In this document: positions 18,576 through 28,078 of the stretch, piece after piece
Layout: each line of letters begins with the position of its first letter
How positions within the stretch are numbered: position 1 is the stretch's first letter
Assembly (NCBI RefSeq): GCF_900101915.1
Contig: NZ_FNAL01000020.1
Coordinates: 1-53,840 of the forward strand
Source of the DNA: Psychrobacter pacificensis
Lineage (GTDB): Bacteria > Pseudomonadota > Gammaproteobacteria > Pseudomonadales > Moraxellaceae
Direction: 5' to 3'
DNA length: 53,840 bases
The notes under the pieces: model-generated
Seen by the model: only the letters and a program-made list of their open reading frames with translations
Database searches by the model: none
Told to the model about the DNA's origin: nothing
Made by a program: the position numbers and the translations under genes

Positions 18576-20198
18576 TTAATCGATGATGAGCTGCTCTAGA
18601 TCGTCCCCTGAATTTGTCGCAAGATTTGCAATCATCGATAGCGCATGAGCTTGTTGATCTATGGGCTGTTTGACTGCTTCACCTCTTGAGCCTTCACGTA
18701 ACCAGTTTTTAGCTATGTCATCGCTGCTTTGGTTGTGCTGCTGATTTTGTAAATTGTACCAAGCCAAATCATGATGCAAGCTGACCACGTCGCCCATAAT
18801 AAGCAGGGCAGGCGTCGGCAGCTGAGCGGTTTCTTGCTGACTGACGATGCTGGCAAGCGTACCTGTTAGGACTTGCTGATTGGGCATACTGGCATTAGAG
18901 ACAATGGCAATTGGCGTATCAGCGCTACGACCAGCGTCAACCAAGCCTTCAGTCAAGCGCGCCAGCGAATGCAGACCCATATAAAATACCACCGTCTCAT
19001 CGGTGTTCAAGAAGTTTTTAAAGTTGTTGTTGGGTGCACCTGCCTTCAAGAATCCTGTCACAAAACGTACGGACTGTGAGTGGTCACGGTGAGTTAAGGG
19101 TATGCCAGCATAGCTAGCAGCGGCATTGGCAGCGGTGATCCCTGGTACGACCTGATACGGCACACCATGAGCGCGCAGGCTTTCAATTTCTTCACCGCCA
19201 CGACCAAAGATAAATGGATCGCCACCTTTTAATCGAACCACACGCCGACCTTCTTTGGCGCTATTGACCAATAACTCATTGATGCCAAGCTGCGCGACAG
19301 TATGGTTACTGCGTTTTTTACCGACAAACACTTTGTCTGCATCACGGCGGCAAAGATCCAGCACTTGTGGAGATACCAATGCGTCATAGTAGACAATATC
19401 GGCTTGCTGCATCAAACGCAGCGCTTTAAATGTCAAAAGCTCTGGGTCACCAGGGCCTGCGCCAACGATATAGACTTCGCCGACGGGGGGTGATTTTTTT
19501 TCTGACTCGTCTGATAGCGTAGGCGTTGTATTTTCCGCAGCATGGGCTTTATCATGAATAGCAGCGGCAGTACTATCTAAATCCGCTTGCAACTGAGCAG
19601 CCGCTTCGGTTTCATTACCAGCAAACATCAACTGGCTGACTTGACCTTCAAACGCGCGCTCCCAAAATTGGCGGCGTCCAGTCAGCGTTGGTATTTTGGA
19701 CTTTACCTCACTGCGAAAATCCCCTGCCAACTTGGCCAATTTACCATAGCCTTGCGGGATTAAGGTCTCAAGGCGTGCCCGTAATAGCCGTGCCAATACA
19801 GGCGCTTTACCATTTGATGAAATGCCGATGACAATAGGGTTACGATCAATAATGGCTGGAAAGATAAAATCGCACAATGGCGGCGTATCGACCACATTGA
19901 CCGGGATATTTAGCTCAGTCGCATCTGCGTGAATCTCATGGTTAAGCGCTTCATCGTCAGTCGCGGCAATGATCACGCGAGCGCCTGACATATAGGATTT
20001 GTGATAGTTTTTTTCAATCAACTCGTGCTTATTGTCACTCAGTAACTCTCGTATTTCGTGGCTGATATTAGGCGCAAGAATCGTAATGCACGCACCCGCA
20101 CGGCTGAGCAAGTCCGCTTTACGCAGTGCCACTTCGCCGCCGCCCACGATGAGCACTTTACGGCCTTCTAATTTAAAAAATAGCGGGAAGGTGTTCAT
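18576..20198 (-). CDS. cysG: Siroheme synthase (uroporphyrinogen-III methyltransferase / precorrin-2 dehydrogenase / ferrochelatase)
   Basis: A 540-residue fused enzyme that makes siroheme, the prosthetic group of the sulfite reductase encoded downstream of it in this island. The N-terminal CysG-B part (about 1-210) starts with the NAD-binding GGGEVALRKADLLSRAGA and contains SSNGKAPVLARLLR. The methyltransferase part (about 240-490) has VGAGPGDPELLTFKAL, the GGDPFIFGRGGEE motif, and PGITAANAAASYAGIPLTHR. The C-terminal tail is longer than in E. coli CysG (457 residues) and ends in a Gln/Asp-rich segment of no evident function. A MITE-like element begins 30 bases upstream of the start and must overlap or displace its promoter. 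Confidence 0.96.
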   Translation of the reverse strand: MNTFPLFFKLEGRKVLIVGGGEVALRKADLLSRAGACITILAPNISHEIRELLSDNKHELIEKNYHKSYMSGARVIIAATDDEALNHEIHADATELNIPVNVVDTPPLCDFIFPAIIDRNPIVIGISSNGKAPVLARLLRARLETLIPQGYGKLAKLAGDFRSEVKSKIPTLTGRRQFWERAFEGQVSQLMFAGNETEAAAQLQADLDSTAAAIHDKAHAAENTTPTLSDESEKKSPPVGEVYIVGAGPGDPELLTFKALRLMQQADIVYYDALVSPQVLDLCRRDADKVFVGKKRSNHTVAQLGINELLVNSAKEGRRVVRLKGGDPFIFGRGGEEIESLRAHGVPYQVVPGITAANAAASYAGIPLTHRDHSQSVRFVTGFLKAGAPNNNFKNFLNTDETVVFYMGLHSLARLTEGLVDAGRSADTPIAIVSNASMPNQQVLTGTLASIVSQQETAQLPTPALLIMGDVVSLHHDLAWYNLQNQQHNQSSDDIAKNWLREGSRGEAVKQPIDQQAHALSMIANLATNSGDDLEQLIID

Positions 20199-20595
20199 AG
20201 TGTCACCATATATTGAATTATTTATTATATAGTCGAACCACTATTAAAGTGTTACAGCGTTAGACTCGTTTAGCCTACTACTGTAGTACTTGCACTCGTC
20301 TGCCTTGTACCACTTTTAATATTGATTGACTATAAAAGTAGAAAAGATATAAGGAATGCCGCCATTATGAGGTATCACAGACACACTCTCACCTAATGAA
20401 TTGGCATTAGTATATTTGTTTTTTGAATATTAATTGATATTTTTCTTGCTAATAGGAATAGATTAAATGATTTTCTCAAATCAATAAATTCTCTAATACA
20501 CGCTAACATATCCCAAAATTAGGGTGTGCTAGCATGTCTTAAGGTAATTAATCGTATATCAATAATTCACAATATTTAAAAAGAGTAAGCATACT
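20199..20595. other. Intergenic stretch upstream of cysG with MITE-like copy B
   Basis: About 400 bases holding the 107-bp element (20228-20334) and an AT-rich segment. A possible promoter pointing right pairs TTGACT (20326-20331, the element's right end) with TATAAG (20348-20353), spacing 16. No gene seen. Confidence 0.5.
20228..20334. mobile_element. MITE-like palindromic element, copy B (107 bp)
   Basis: Same length as copy A at 7649-7755. By eye it differs only at the central base (ACT for ACC) and at CCTTGTA for CCTTATA. It starts TATAGTC, ends GACTATA and is bounded by TA. It separates cysG from the SDR pseudogene. Confidence 0.75.
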
Positions 20596-21066
20596 ATGAA
20601 ACTATAAGACAGAGTGGCGATTATATTTGGTGGCGCTTCAGGGTTGGGCGAGGCGACGGCAAAGGCGTTTGCTAATGAAGATGCTAAAGTCGTCGTCACA
20701 GGACGCGATGAGGAAGATGGCAGAAGATGGCAATCGAATCGTCAAAGACATTACAGATAACAATCAAGATGCCATCTTCGTAAAAGCTGATGTAACACAA
20801 AAGAGTGATATTCAAGCCGTAGTTGATAGCGCATTAACGACTTACGATAAAATTGATATTTTGTACAATGGTGCTGATATTCATGATGGTTATGACAATG
20901 CTGTTGAGCTAGAAGAAGATTTTTACGATAAATTGATGGCGATTAATATCAAAGCGCCTTATCTGGCTTCAAAAATGGTGATTCCGCATTTATCAAGCAA
21001 GGTGTCGGTGCTATTATTTAGGTCGCAAATAGCTTTAGTAGTTGCAAATATGATCGTCAATCATAA
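20596..21066 (+). pseudogene. Degraded short-chain dehydrogenase/reductase (SDR) gene
   Basis: Spliced across its lesions this reads as a classical SDR N-terminal half: AIIFGGASGLGEATAKAF (the GxxxGxG nucleotide loop), KVVVTGRDEEDGNRIVKDI, FVKADVTQKSDIQ, DILYNGAD (the NAG-like motif), AINIKAPYLASKMVIPH. Four lesions are visible. A TAA replaces codon 4 (20605-20607). A 10-bp tandem duplication (20713-20732) shifts the frame by +1. A base is missing from a T run near 20989-20991, which shifts back. A TAG lies at 21019-21021. The sequence stops at KYDRQS, before the catalytic YxxxK, so the C-terminal half is absent. It lies beside a MITE-like element. Confidence 0.88.
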
Positions 21067-21106
21067 AAAAAGCCCTCTCTTAAATTAAAGAAAGGGCTTT
21101 TTTCAT
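21065..21106. terminator. Terminator between SDR pseudogene and cysH
   Basis: AAAAAAGCCCT pairs with AGGGCTTTTTT around an A/T-rich loop (21065-21075 with 21093-21103). The A and T runs on both sides make it bidirectional; on the minus strand it lies just past the cysH stop at 21123. Confidence 0.75.
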
Positions 21107-21122
21107 TCAGAAAACACTAAAA

Positions 21123-21761
21123 TTAAAGCTGAGTATGCAGACCGCACTCACGGCTTTCTTCTACTTTAGTTGGATCAAAGTAGTCATGCTCGTTTGGCAA
21201 GTTGTGCTCATCTAAGTACACATCCAAATCTGCATCGGTTTTTTCAAACAATGGCGCTACTTTCAATACACCGTCTTTTGATAAGCTAAGTACATCAAGC
21301 CCTTGACGGAACTCAGTTTGGTCTTTACGAATCGCGTTAAACCATACGTCAGGCTTTAGCTCAGCAAGGGCGCGGCGGAATGGCTCAAGTTTCACTTGTT
21401 CAGTGAACTCGCCATGTTGCGGGTTGTCAATGCCTGGGATACCATTCATGGTTGAATCACGGTGTGCAGCGGTTTGTTTTGGGATATAAGTCACAACGTT
21501 GAGATCAAGATCACGAATCAATTTGTTGGCAAATTGATAGGTCGCATCGGTGTTATAGCCTGAATCTACCCACAATACCGTGATGTCAGGGCGCTGCTTG
21601 GCAACCAAATGCAAGATCGCTGACTCATAAGGACGGAAGTTGGTGGTGATGATTGGGTTTTTGGCTTGCGTCAATGCCCACTCAACGATTTGCTCAGGTG
21701 ATTTACCTTGCAAATCTTGGTTTGCTTGGTCTATATCTAGGTTTGGGTGTAATTGGCTCAT
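21123..21761 (-). CDS. cysH: Phosphoadenylyl-sulfate (PAPS) reductase
   Basis: A 212-residue member of the PAPS/APS reductase family that reduces activated sulfate to sulfite with thioredoxin or glutaredoxin. Visible are the nucleotide-binding region TTNFRPYESAILHLV, the segment LWVDSGYNTDATY (about 65), the RKDQTEFR motif and the C-terminal catalytic ECGLH. The paired cysteines (CC and CxxC) that hold the 4Fe-4S cluster of APS reductases are absent, which points to the PAPS-using, cluster-free type. The start at 21761 (MSQLHPN) is chosen because AAGGA lies 7 bases upstream; the frame extends further but matches nothing. It is last in cysI-DUF934-cysH. Confidence 0.93.
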   Translation of the reverse strand: MSQLHPNLDIDQANQDLQGKSPEQIVEWALTQAKNPIITTNFRPYESAILHLVAKQRPDITVLWVDSGYNTDATYQFANKLIRDLDLNVVTYIPKQTAAHRDSTMNGIPGIDNPQHGEFTEQVKLEPFRRALAELKPDVWFNAIRKDQTEFRQGLDVLSLSKDGVLKVAPLFEKTDADLDVYLDEHNLPNEHDYFDPTKVEESRECGLHTQL

Positions 21762-21819
21762 AATACATTCCTTAATAATTGTTAATATAAAAATAGCGAT
21801 TTGATAGTGAATAATAAAA

Positions 21820-22410
21820 TCAGTTTTTTGAGAACATCGGTAATGCTGAAGCGTCTCGACCATCATAGCTACTGGCTAGGGCAGTGAAGGCTTGGCTAAT
21901 ATCAGATTTAGCATCATGCTCATTGAGTACAAAGCTGGTCGCACCAGCGCGCAGCAAATAAGCGATTTGATCACGACCAAACGCGCCTGCCATGCGAATA
22001 TCACCTTCATAACCAAGCTGACGCAGGGTCTGTGCAAAACTAAAACCGCGACCGTCCACAAAACTTGGGACATGAATGACGATCAAGTCTTGCGTCAATA
22101 AAAAGTCTTTTACATCAGACAGATCATCAGCATCGGTGTTGGACGTGATCCACACACCCAATCGGCTGCTGTGCTGCTTGAGGATATCCAATACTTGCGC
22201 GAGCAAACCGTTTGCCAGTTTTCCATCAGCATTTAATAAATCTGCTAATGGAACAAGTACATCAACTTTTTCTTGTTTGTGTAACAGCTCAAGTAAGGTC
22301 AGGTTTGATAACGCGATACCGTCAGGCAGCTGCGCTGTCGCTAGTGCTTGCCAAGTATCTTCGCCACTGATGTCTGCGCCATGGCTATCGAGCACATGAT
22401 GATTAGCCAT
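21820..22410 (-). CDS. DUF934 family protein linked to sulfite reduction
   Basis: A 196-residue protein. The core has hydrophobic strands (ALSNLTLLELL, VDVLVPLADLL, LGVWITSNTDADDL, DLIVIHVPSFVDGRGFSFAQTLRQLGY) and the conserved DIRMAGAFGRDQIAYLLRAG at about 137-156, typical of DUF934. The family is found almost always beside cysI, sometimes fused, and is thought to help electron transfer or assembly in sulfite reductase; biochemical role not established. The start at 22410 overlaps the cysI stop by 8 bases and has AAGGAG 7-8 bases upstream, suggesting translational coupling. Confidence 0.88.
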   Translation of the reverse strand: MANHHVLDSHGADISGEDTWQALATAQLPDGIALSNLTLLELLHKQEKVDVLVPLADLLNADGKLANGLLAQVLDILKQHSSRLGVWITSNTDADDLSDVKDFLLTQDLIVIHVPSFVDGRGFSFAQTLRQLGYEGDIRMAGAFGRDQIAYLLRAGATSFVLNEHDAKSDISQAFTALASSYDGRDASALPMFSKN

Positions 22411-24088
22411 AGACCTTCTCCTTAAAGGGGGCGATACCAACGCGGTCAATCACGTCACCAAAACCCTCAACATCTTGTTCGTTAGTGCCGCGTATATCGA
22501 GATACACATCTAAAATGGTTTGTAAGGTGCTGGCCACATCATCCGCTGGCACCGCTTTTCCTAAGATTTTGCCCAATTTGGCGTCATTACTAGAGTTACC
22601 GCCAAGGCTAATCTGATACCAGTGCTCGCCTTTTTTGTCCACACCCAAGATACCGATATCACCTGTGTGATGGTGAGCGCAGGCATTCATGCAGCCTGAC
22701 ATGTTTAGGCGAATATCACCAAGATCATACAAGTAATCCAAATCATCGAACTGCTTTTCGATTTGCTCAGCAATATTATGCGTAGTCGCATTGGCCAGTG
22801 AGCAGTAATCCCAACCTGGGCAGACAATCATGTCGGTTAAGGTGTTGATATTGGCGCGTGCTAAATGCAAATCTGATAGCTGCTGCCACAATTCATAAAG
22901 CTCATTGGTTTGCACATCAGCGAATACCAGATTTTGCTGATACGTACCGCGCAACTCACCAAAGCTATAACGATCAGACAAATCGGCAAGCGCATCCATT
23001 TGCGCATCACTCAAGTCACCTGATGGCACATAACGACCGTCCACCAGTCCGGCTTTTAAAGAGATCACGACCGCACGGTAACCGTCCACCTTATGTGCCA
23101 CAGTATTCTGGTTATACCAGTTGGCAAAGTCTTTATCAGCGTTTAGTTGTTGTTGTAGCTCAGACTGTACTGCGAGCGCATCAAATGACTGATAATCAGG
23201 CATGCTAAAGTAGCTAGCAGCGGTGTCAAAATTGTCATCCGTCAAGGTCAGCGGACCGTCTTTGGTGTGTGCTTCCCACTCAGCTTCTACCAGTTTGGCA
23301 AACTGATCGCCGCCTAAGCTGTCGACCAAAATTTTAATACGGGCTTTGTACTTGTTATCACGGCGACCGTGCAGGTTATAAACGCGCAAAATGGCATCGA
23401 GATAGCTGAGTAAATGCTCACGAGGTAAAAACTTACGAATCGTTTTACCAATAATAGGCGTACGTCCTAAGCCACCACCAACGATCACTTCAAAGCCAAG
23501 CTCGCCTGCGTCATTGGTAACGACGTGCAGACCCACATCATGTACTTGCGTTGCCGCACGATCCGCTTCGGTACCGATCACTGCAATTTTAAATTTACGC
23601 GGTAAAAAGGCAAACTCAGGGTGGAAGGTTGACCACTGACGAATGATTTCGCAATAAGGACGTGGATCAGCGATTTCTTCCTTATAGATACCCGCATAAG
23701 GATCGGTTGTGGTGTTACGAATACAGTTGCCTGAGGTTTGGATGGCATGCATCTGTACCGTTGCCAATTCTGCCAAAATGTCTGGCACTTCTTCTAGTTT
23801 TGGCCAGTTCAACTGAATATTGGTACGAGTCGTGAAATGCCCGTAGCCTTTGTCGTATTTGCGGGTAATCTCAGCCAATTTGCGTAGCTGATAGCTGGCA
23901 AGCAAGCCGTAAGGAATGGCAATACGGAGCATCGGTGCATAACGCTGGATATACAAGCCGTTTTGCAATCGCAGTGGTAAGTACTGCTCTTCTGGCAGCT
24001 CACCTGCCAAAAATCGCTCAGTTTGGTCGCGAAATTGGGCAACTCGTTCGTCTACTAACGTCTGGTCAGCGTAATTATATTGATACAT
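22403..24088 (-). CDS. cysI: Sulfite reductase hemoprotein (siroheme/4Fe-4S)
   Basis: A 561-residue nitrite/sulfite reductase of the CysI/NirA superfamily that reduces sulfite to sulfide with six electrons. Two ferredoxin-like half domains are visible, with the substrate-binding basic region TTRTNIQLNWPKLEEVP (about 86-102) and SGNCIRNTTTDPYAG (about 119). The coupled siroheme/4Fe-4S centre is bound by CPGWDYC (about 420) and by CMNAC in NMSGCMNACAHH (about 462). It is the first gene of cysI-DUF934-cysH, which fits sulfite rather than nitrite as substrate. No cysJ flavoprotein is nearby, so the electron donor may be ferredoxin or an unlinked flavoprotein. The upstream region is shared with divergent sat. 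Confidence 0.93.
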   Translation of the reverse strand: MYQYNYADQTLVDERVAQFRDQTERFLAGELPEEQYLPLRLQNGLYIQRYAPMLRIAIPYGLLASYQLRKLAEITRKYDKGYGHFTTRTNIQLNWPKLEEVPDILAELATVQMHAIQTSGNCIRNTTTDPYAGIYKEEIADPRPYCEIIRQWSTFHPEFAFLPRKFKIAVIGTEADRAATQVHDVGLHVVTNDAGELGFEVIVGGGLGRTPIIGKTIRKFLPREHLLSYLDAILRVYNLHGRRDNKYKARIKILVDSLGGDQFAKLVEAEWEAHTKDGPLTLTDDNFDTAASYFSMPDYQSFDALAVQSELQQQLNADKDFANWYNQNTVAHKVDGYRAVVISLKAGLVDGRYVPSGDLSDAQMDALADLSDRYSFGELRGTYQQNLVFADVQTNELYELWQQLSDLHLARANINTLTDMIVCPGWDYCSLANATTHNIAEQIEKQFDDLDYLYDLGDIRLNMSGCMNACAHHHTGDIGILGVDKKGEHWYQISLGGNSSNDAKLGKILGKAVPADDVASTLQTILDVYLDIRGTNEQDVEGFGDVIDRVGIAPFKEKVYG

Positions 24089-24443
24089 GACGTAATCTCA
24101 GTTTTGTTTTTAGTCTTAAAAGCAGCGATGGCAGCAATCTAATATCTGTGCTCGTAGGTGATAGACTTTACCACAAATCGCAATTTAAACAATTCAGGGT
24201 CACATCATATAAGCTTCTATCTATAAACATAAATTCCTTTCAGACATATCCATATCCAAACACAGCATAAATTTTCATAACGAAAGTTAGGTAGCCTATG
24301 CTTATCAAATTTAACGCCTGATCACTAGTACGCTACTTCTTATCTATCGACGGCTTTCTTCTCAGTTTTGTATATTTAATCACTTTCGTATTTTTGCTCA
24401 TCTCTTCCAACCATTCTTTCTAATAAGAGGTTTTAATAACGAT
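24089..24443. other. Divergent promoter region between cysI and sat
   Basis: About 355 AT-rich bases between divergent sulfur genes, probably carrying both promoters and a CysB-type operator. Two CATAAATT motifs lie near 24229 and 24266, but no convincing operator dyad can be assigned by eye. The sat start has AAGAGG about 14 bases upstream. Confidence 0.45.
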
Positions 24444-25706
24444 ATGTCTCAGACCCAGATTCAGACCCAAAGCCAAACTCAATCAAAGTTGGTTCCACCA
24501 CATGGCAGTGCCGAGCTAAAGCCACTGTTGTTAGAAGGCGAAGCACGCAAGCAAGCCCTAGAGCTTGCCAGCACCTTACCAACCATTACCTTAAGCTCAC
24601 GCGAGCGTGGTGATCTGATCATGTTCGGTATTGGCGGCTTTACACCATTAAATGGCTTTATGAATAAAGCTGATTGGCAAGGTGTGGTTGACAACATGCG
24701 CTTGCAAAGTGGGGATAATAAAGGTTTGTTTTGGCCCATTCCGATCACCTTGTCTGCACCAAAAGCGACGGCGGATAGTTTGAGTCAAGGCGACAAAGTG
24801 GCATTGGTCGCACAAGATGGTGAAGTTATGGGCATCTTAACAGTAGAAGAGACCTATACCATTGATAAAGAACACGAGTGTCAGCAAGTATTTACCACCA
24901 CAGATCCAGAGCATCCAGGCGTCCAGCAAGTGTTGGATCAAGATGAGGTCAATATTGCAGGTAGCGTAGAAGTACTGAGCGAGGGCGAGTTCCCAACGCG
25001 TTATCCTGGTATCTATAAAACGCCCGCGCAAACGCGTCAAATCTTTGAAGAGAAAAACTGGAAGACTGTGGCGGCTTTCCAAACGCGTAACCCGATGCAC
25101 CGCTCACATGAATATCTGGCCAAAATCGCAATTGAGATCTGCGATGGCGTGATGATTCATTCATTGCTCGGCGCACTAAAACCAGGTGATATTCCAGCAG
25201 AAGTGCGTCAAGAAGCCATCAAAACCTTGATTGATAATTACTTCAAACAAGACACAGTCATTCAAGCGGGTTATCCATTAGATATGCGCTATGCTGGTCC
25301 ACGTGAAGCCTTATTACATGCGTTATTCCGCCAAAACTATGGCTGTAGTCATCTGATCGTTGGTCGCGATCATGCTGGTGTGGGCGATTACTATGGCGCG
25401 TTTGATGCACAAACCATTTTTGAACAGGTTGGCAAAGACGATCTCATCACCCAGCCGCTAAAAATTGGCTGGACCTTTTGGTGTAATGCGTGTCAAGCGA
25501 TGGCCTCTGATAAAACTTGCCCGCACGATGCAAGCGAGCACGTCAAAGTCTCAGGCACTAAACTGCGTAAAGCGCTATCAGAAGATCTGGAGGTACCCGA
25601 CAACTTTAGCCGTCCAGAAGTGCTAGAGATTTTGCGTAATTACTATGCCGGTATTGCTAAAGAAGAACGCGCTGAGGTTAAGCTGACTGGCGCTTCTGCA
25701 GTTTAA
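24444..25706 (+). CDS. sat: Sulfate adenylyltransferase (ATP sulfurylase), single-subunit Sat type
   Basis: A 420-residue homo-oligomeric ATP sulfurylase that makes APS from sulfate and ATP. The N-terminal PUA-like domain follows a Gln/Thr-rich lead (residues 1-15). The catalytic domain has [16 protein letters not shown] (about 211-226, the QTRNP and HxxH motifs), the segment [16 protein letters not shown] and [16 protein letters not shown] (about 311). A metal-binding CNAC...CPH cluster lies near 350-363, as in bacterial and archaeal Sat. This replaces the CysD/CysN heterodimer used by E. coli. It has no C-terminal APS kinase domain. It diverges from cysI and ends at a strong terminator. Confidence 0.96.
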   Translation: MSQTQIQTQSQTQSKLVPPHGSAELKPLLLEGEARKQALELASTLPTITLSSRERGDLIMFGIGGFTPLNGFMNKADWQGVVDNMRLQSGDNKGLFWPIPITLSAPKATADSLSQGDKVALVAQDGEVMGILTVEETYTIDKEHECQQVFTTTDPEHPGVQQVLDQDEVNIAGSVEVLSEGEFPTRYPGIYKTPAQTRQIFEEKNWKTVAAFQTRNPMHRSHEYLAKIAIEICDGVMIHSLLGALKPGDIPAEVRQEAIKTLIDNYFKQDTVIQAGYPLDMRYAGPREALLHALFRQNYGCSHLIVGRDHAGVGDYYGAFDAQTIFEQVGKDDLITQPLKIGWTFWCNACQAMASDKTCPHDASEHVKVSGTKLRKALSEDLEVPDNFSRPEVLEILRNYYAGIAKEERAEVKLTGASAV

Positions 25707-25732
25707 GATAGTTTTAAAATCTTCAAGCATAA

Positions 25733-25770
25733 AAAAGGTGTCAGACTTATGGTCTGGCACCTTTTGTTTT
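25733..25770. terminator. Strong terminator after sat
   Basis: A 14-bp stem (25733-25746 with 25752-25765, one G-U), a 5-base loop, and T-rich sequence after it. An A run on the left makes it usable also for the convergent lipoprotein gene. Confidence 0.92.
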
Positions 25771-25810
25771 TGTCATTTTTAGCATCTCTCACCGCAGTTA
25801 GCGTGAGCTA

Positions 25811-26329
25811 TCAAATCGCTAAATCTTCTGTCAGTTTTTGATATTCTCCCGCAAGTGAGGCACCGCCTGAGCAAAAGTAATTCAGCGCATATTTATTTGG
25901 GCTATCAATCGTCAGCATATTGTCTTTAAATTGAAAAAAGACGGTGCTGTCATTTGCCTGTGCCTGAAAAATTGTACCGTGTGCCGCGTCTTGCCCCATT
26001 AATATCGCCTTACCATCAAACTGACAAGTCTGTTTTTTGATATCGCTACGTGAGCGAACTTTTATATCGACTTGTTGGTCACTCTCTGCACGCACCATGA
26101 CGCCAACCCAGTCATAGCCTTGTGCGCGTTTGTCATAATCTGCAGAAGCATAATCACCAGAAATATAGTCTTTCATAACATCCACTGGAATTGAATAAAC
26201 CGCTACAGCATTGCTCGCAGAACTCTTCACCGCGGGCGTCACATTATGACAACCCGTTACGGCAGCTAAGGTAGTGGCTATCAATGTTAATGCTGCAATA
26301 GAATGAAAGCGATGGGACGAAAGAGTCAT
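25811..26329 (-). CDS. Predicted lipoprotein of unknown function
   Basis: A 172-residue protein with a lipoprotein signal: basic start, hydrophobic stretch, then the lipobox AAVTGC with the lipidated cysteine at residue 27. The mature part has a single domain with many short strands and two further cysteines (about 104 and 155). Not recognised as a named family. AAAGG precedes the start. It lies between sat and the sulfate-binding protein genes, but on the opposite strand, so a sulfur role is not implied. Confidence 0.75.
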   Translation of the reverse strand: MTLSSHRFHSIAALTLIATTLAAVTGCHNVTPAVKSSASNAVAVYSIPVDVMKDYISGDYASADYDKRAQGYDWVGVMVRAESDQQVDIKVRSRSDIKKQTCQFDGKAILMGQDAAHGTIFQAQANDSTVFFQFKDNMLTIDSPNKYALNYFCSGGASLAGEYQKLTEDLAI

Positions 26330-26692
26330 AAAAAGGCCTTTGGTTAAATAAGACGGTAAAATGGATATAGCATTGGCGCATGGGCCCTACCATATAGAAT
26401 GAGGGTACAGCCTAGCTAAATTATAGCCTATTTAATAAGCCTGCCTGCAATGATTTACCTCACGTTTCCCATAATTTCCTAAAAGCACATGCTAAGTGCT
26501 TATGCCAACATCAAGACTTGATAAGCGGATTCGTCACTAAGCGTTTGCTATTTATGCTGCTAGCATAGCTTTCATCATCCGAAAGCCGAAATCAACAGAG
26601 TAAAAGTCAAAAAAACCAAGCTCAAATGATTGTAAGCCCTATGATGATCAGAATTTTAACAACACGCTTCTACCACCTTTATCGAGAGCATC
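26330..26692. other. Divergent intergenic region upstream of the sulfate transport genes
   Basis: About 360 bases. Two small hairpins are visible: TATGCT/AGCATA near 26552-26566 and GCTTTC/GAAAGC near 26569-26587. The promoter of the transport genes probably lies here; no firm hexamers are called. Confidence 0.4.
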
Positions 26693-27820
26693 ATGCAAAA
26701 AAAATTCCAAAAATTCCGCATGGCTAGCATCCAGCCAACCAATAATAAACATATAAAAGCGCGGGTACTTACCACTAGCAGCATGCTCGCAGCAGCGATC
26801 ATGATGACAGGCTGTAGCCCAACCGAAGAGGCGCAAAACAAGGCAGCAAACAACGCTAATGGTGAGACGCAGGATGTCAATCTACTCAATGTCTCCTATG
26901 ATGTATCTCGCGACTTTTATAAAGAATATAACGCGCTATTTAGCACTGACTATCAAAAAGCCCATCCAAACAGCAAAGTAAATATCAATCAGTCGCATGG
27001 CGGTTCAAGCAAGCAGGCGCTCTCTGTTGCCAATGGACTACAAGCAGATGTGGTCACCTTTAACCAAGAGAGCGATATGAATCTGTTGGTGGAAAAAGGT
27101 CTAGTCGATTCTGATTGGCAGCAGGCACTACCCAATAATGCTGTGCCGTACACCAGCACTATGGTGCTACTGGTTCGTGCAGGTAATCCAAAAAACATTC
27201 AGGATTGGTCAGATTTAGCCCGTAACGATATCGATGTGGTCACGCCCAATCCCAAGACCAGTGGTACAGCGCGTTATGCCTTTTTGGGGGCTTACGGCTA
27301 TGGCTTGCACCAATTCAAAGAAAACAGTAGCGACAACCCTGTTAAAACCAATGACTTTATTAAAAAGCTGTTGGCAAACGTGGTCACTTATGACAATGGC
27401 GCACGTGCTGCGACGACCAGTTTTACCCAGCGCGGCCTAGGTGACGTACTCATCACCACCGAAAATGAGGCGAATTTGGCCGCTCAGCAATTTGCCATGG
27501 GTCAGGTCGATATTGTCTATCCCAGTTACTCGATTACGATTGCCAACCCAGTAGCAGTCGTTACGGCAGTGACTGATCAAGCGGGCAAGACCGAAGCGGC
27601 AAGTGCCTATCTAAAAGGATTATGGGACAAGCCTGCACAAGAGCTGATGGCAAAAATGTATATGCGTCCGAGTGATGAGCAAATACTTGCTGCCCACAAG
27701 GACACATTACCTGATATTGAAACGTTTGAGCCTGTCGCCGTCTTTGGCCCATGGGCAGAGATTATGGATACTTTCTTTGTAGACGGTGGTCGTTTCGATC
27801 AGCTGGCAAGTACTAAGTAG
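26693..27820 (+). CDS. sbp: Sulfate-binding lipoprotein of ABC transporter (paralogue 1)
   Basis: A 375-residue substrate-binding protein of the sulfate/thiosulfate family. The lipobox MMTGC puts the lipidated cysteine at residue 41, unlike the soluble periplasmic Sbp of E. coli. The mature protein begins LLNVSYDVSRDFYKEYN, followed by the anion-site segment QSHGGSSKQA and by NPKTSGTARYAFLGAYGYG. The ligand would be sulfate held through backbone amides and the serine cluster. Its near twin starts 258 bases downstream, then the permease and ATPase genes. An internal ATG at 26720 is a possible alternative start. Confidence 0.93.
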   Translation: MQKKFQKFRMASIQPTNNKHIKARVLTTSSMLAAAIMMTGCSPTEEAQNKAANNANGETQDVNLLNVSYDVSRDFYKEYNALFSTDYQKAHPNSKVNINQSHGGSSKQALSVANGLQADVVTFNQESDMNLLVEKGLVDSDWQQALPNNAVPYTSTMVLLVRAGNPKNIQDWSDLARNDIDVVTPNPKTSGTARYAFLGAYGYGLHQFKENSSDNPVKTNDFIKKLLANVVTYDNGARAATTSFTQRGLGDVLITTENEANLAAQQFAMGQVDIVYPSYSITIANPVAVVTAVTDQAGKTEAASAYLKGLWDKPAQELMAKMYMRPSDEQILAAHKDTLPDIETFEPVAVFGPWAEIMDTFFVDGGRFDQLASTK

Positions 27821-28078
27821 TCGTTAATTTCTGGCTTGTAGAATGATCTGTCTTGGCCGTTATCAGTGAAACACGGACAAGATAGATAAGACGTATCCAA
27901 TGTTAAAATCAGAAAACAGTTGGTTATGCGTATATAATTTTCATAAATTATTGATATGATTGGCTTTGCCTGCTTGTTATTCCCTTTTGGCAATAACATA
28001 CGCATATTCATCATTAAACATAATAAGATGGCGCTGTTAGCATACTTGCATTACACAACAGACATCTTTGAGGTATTT

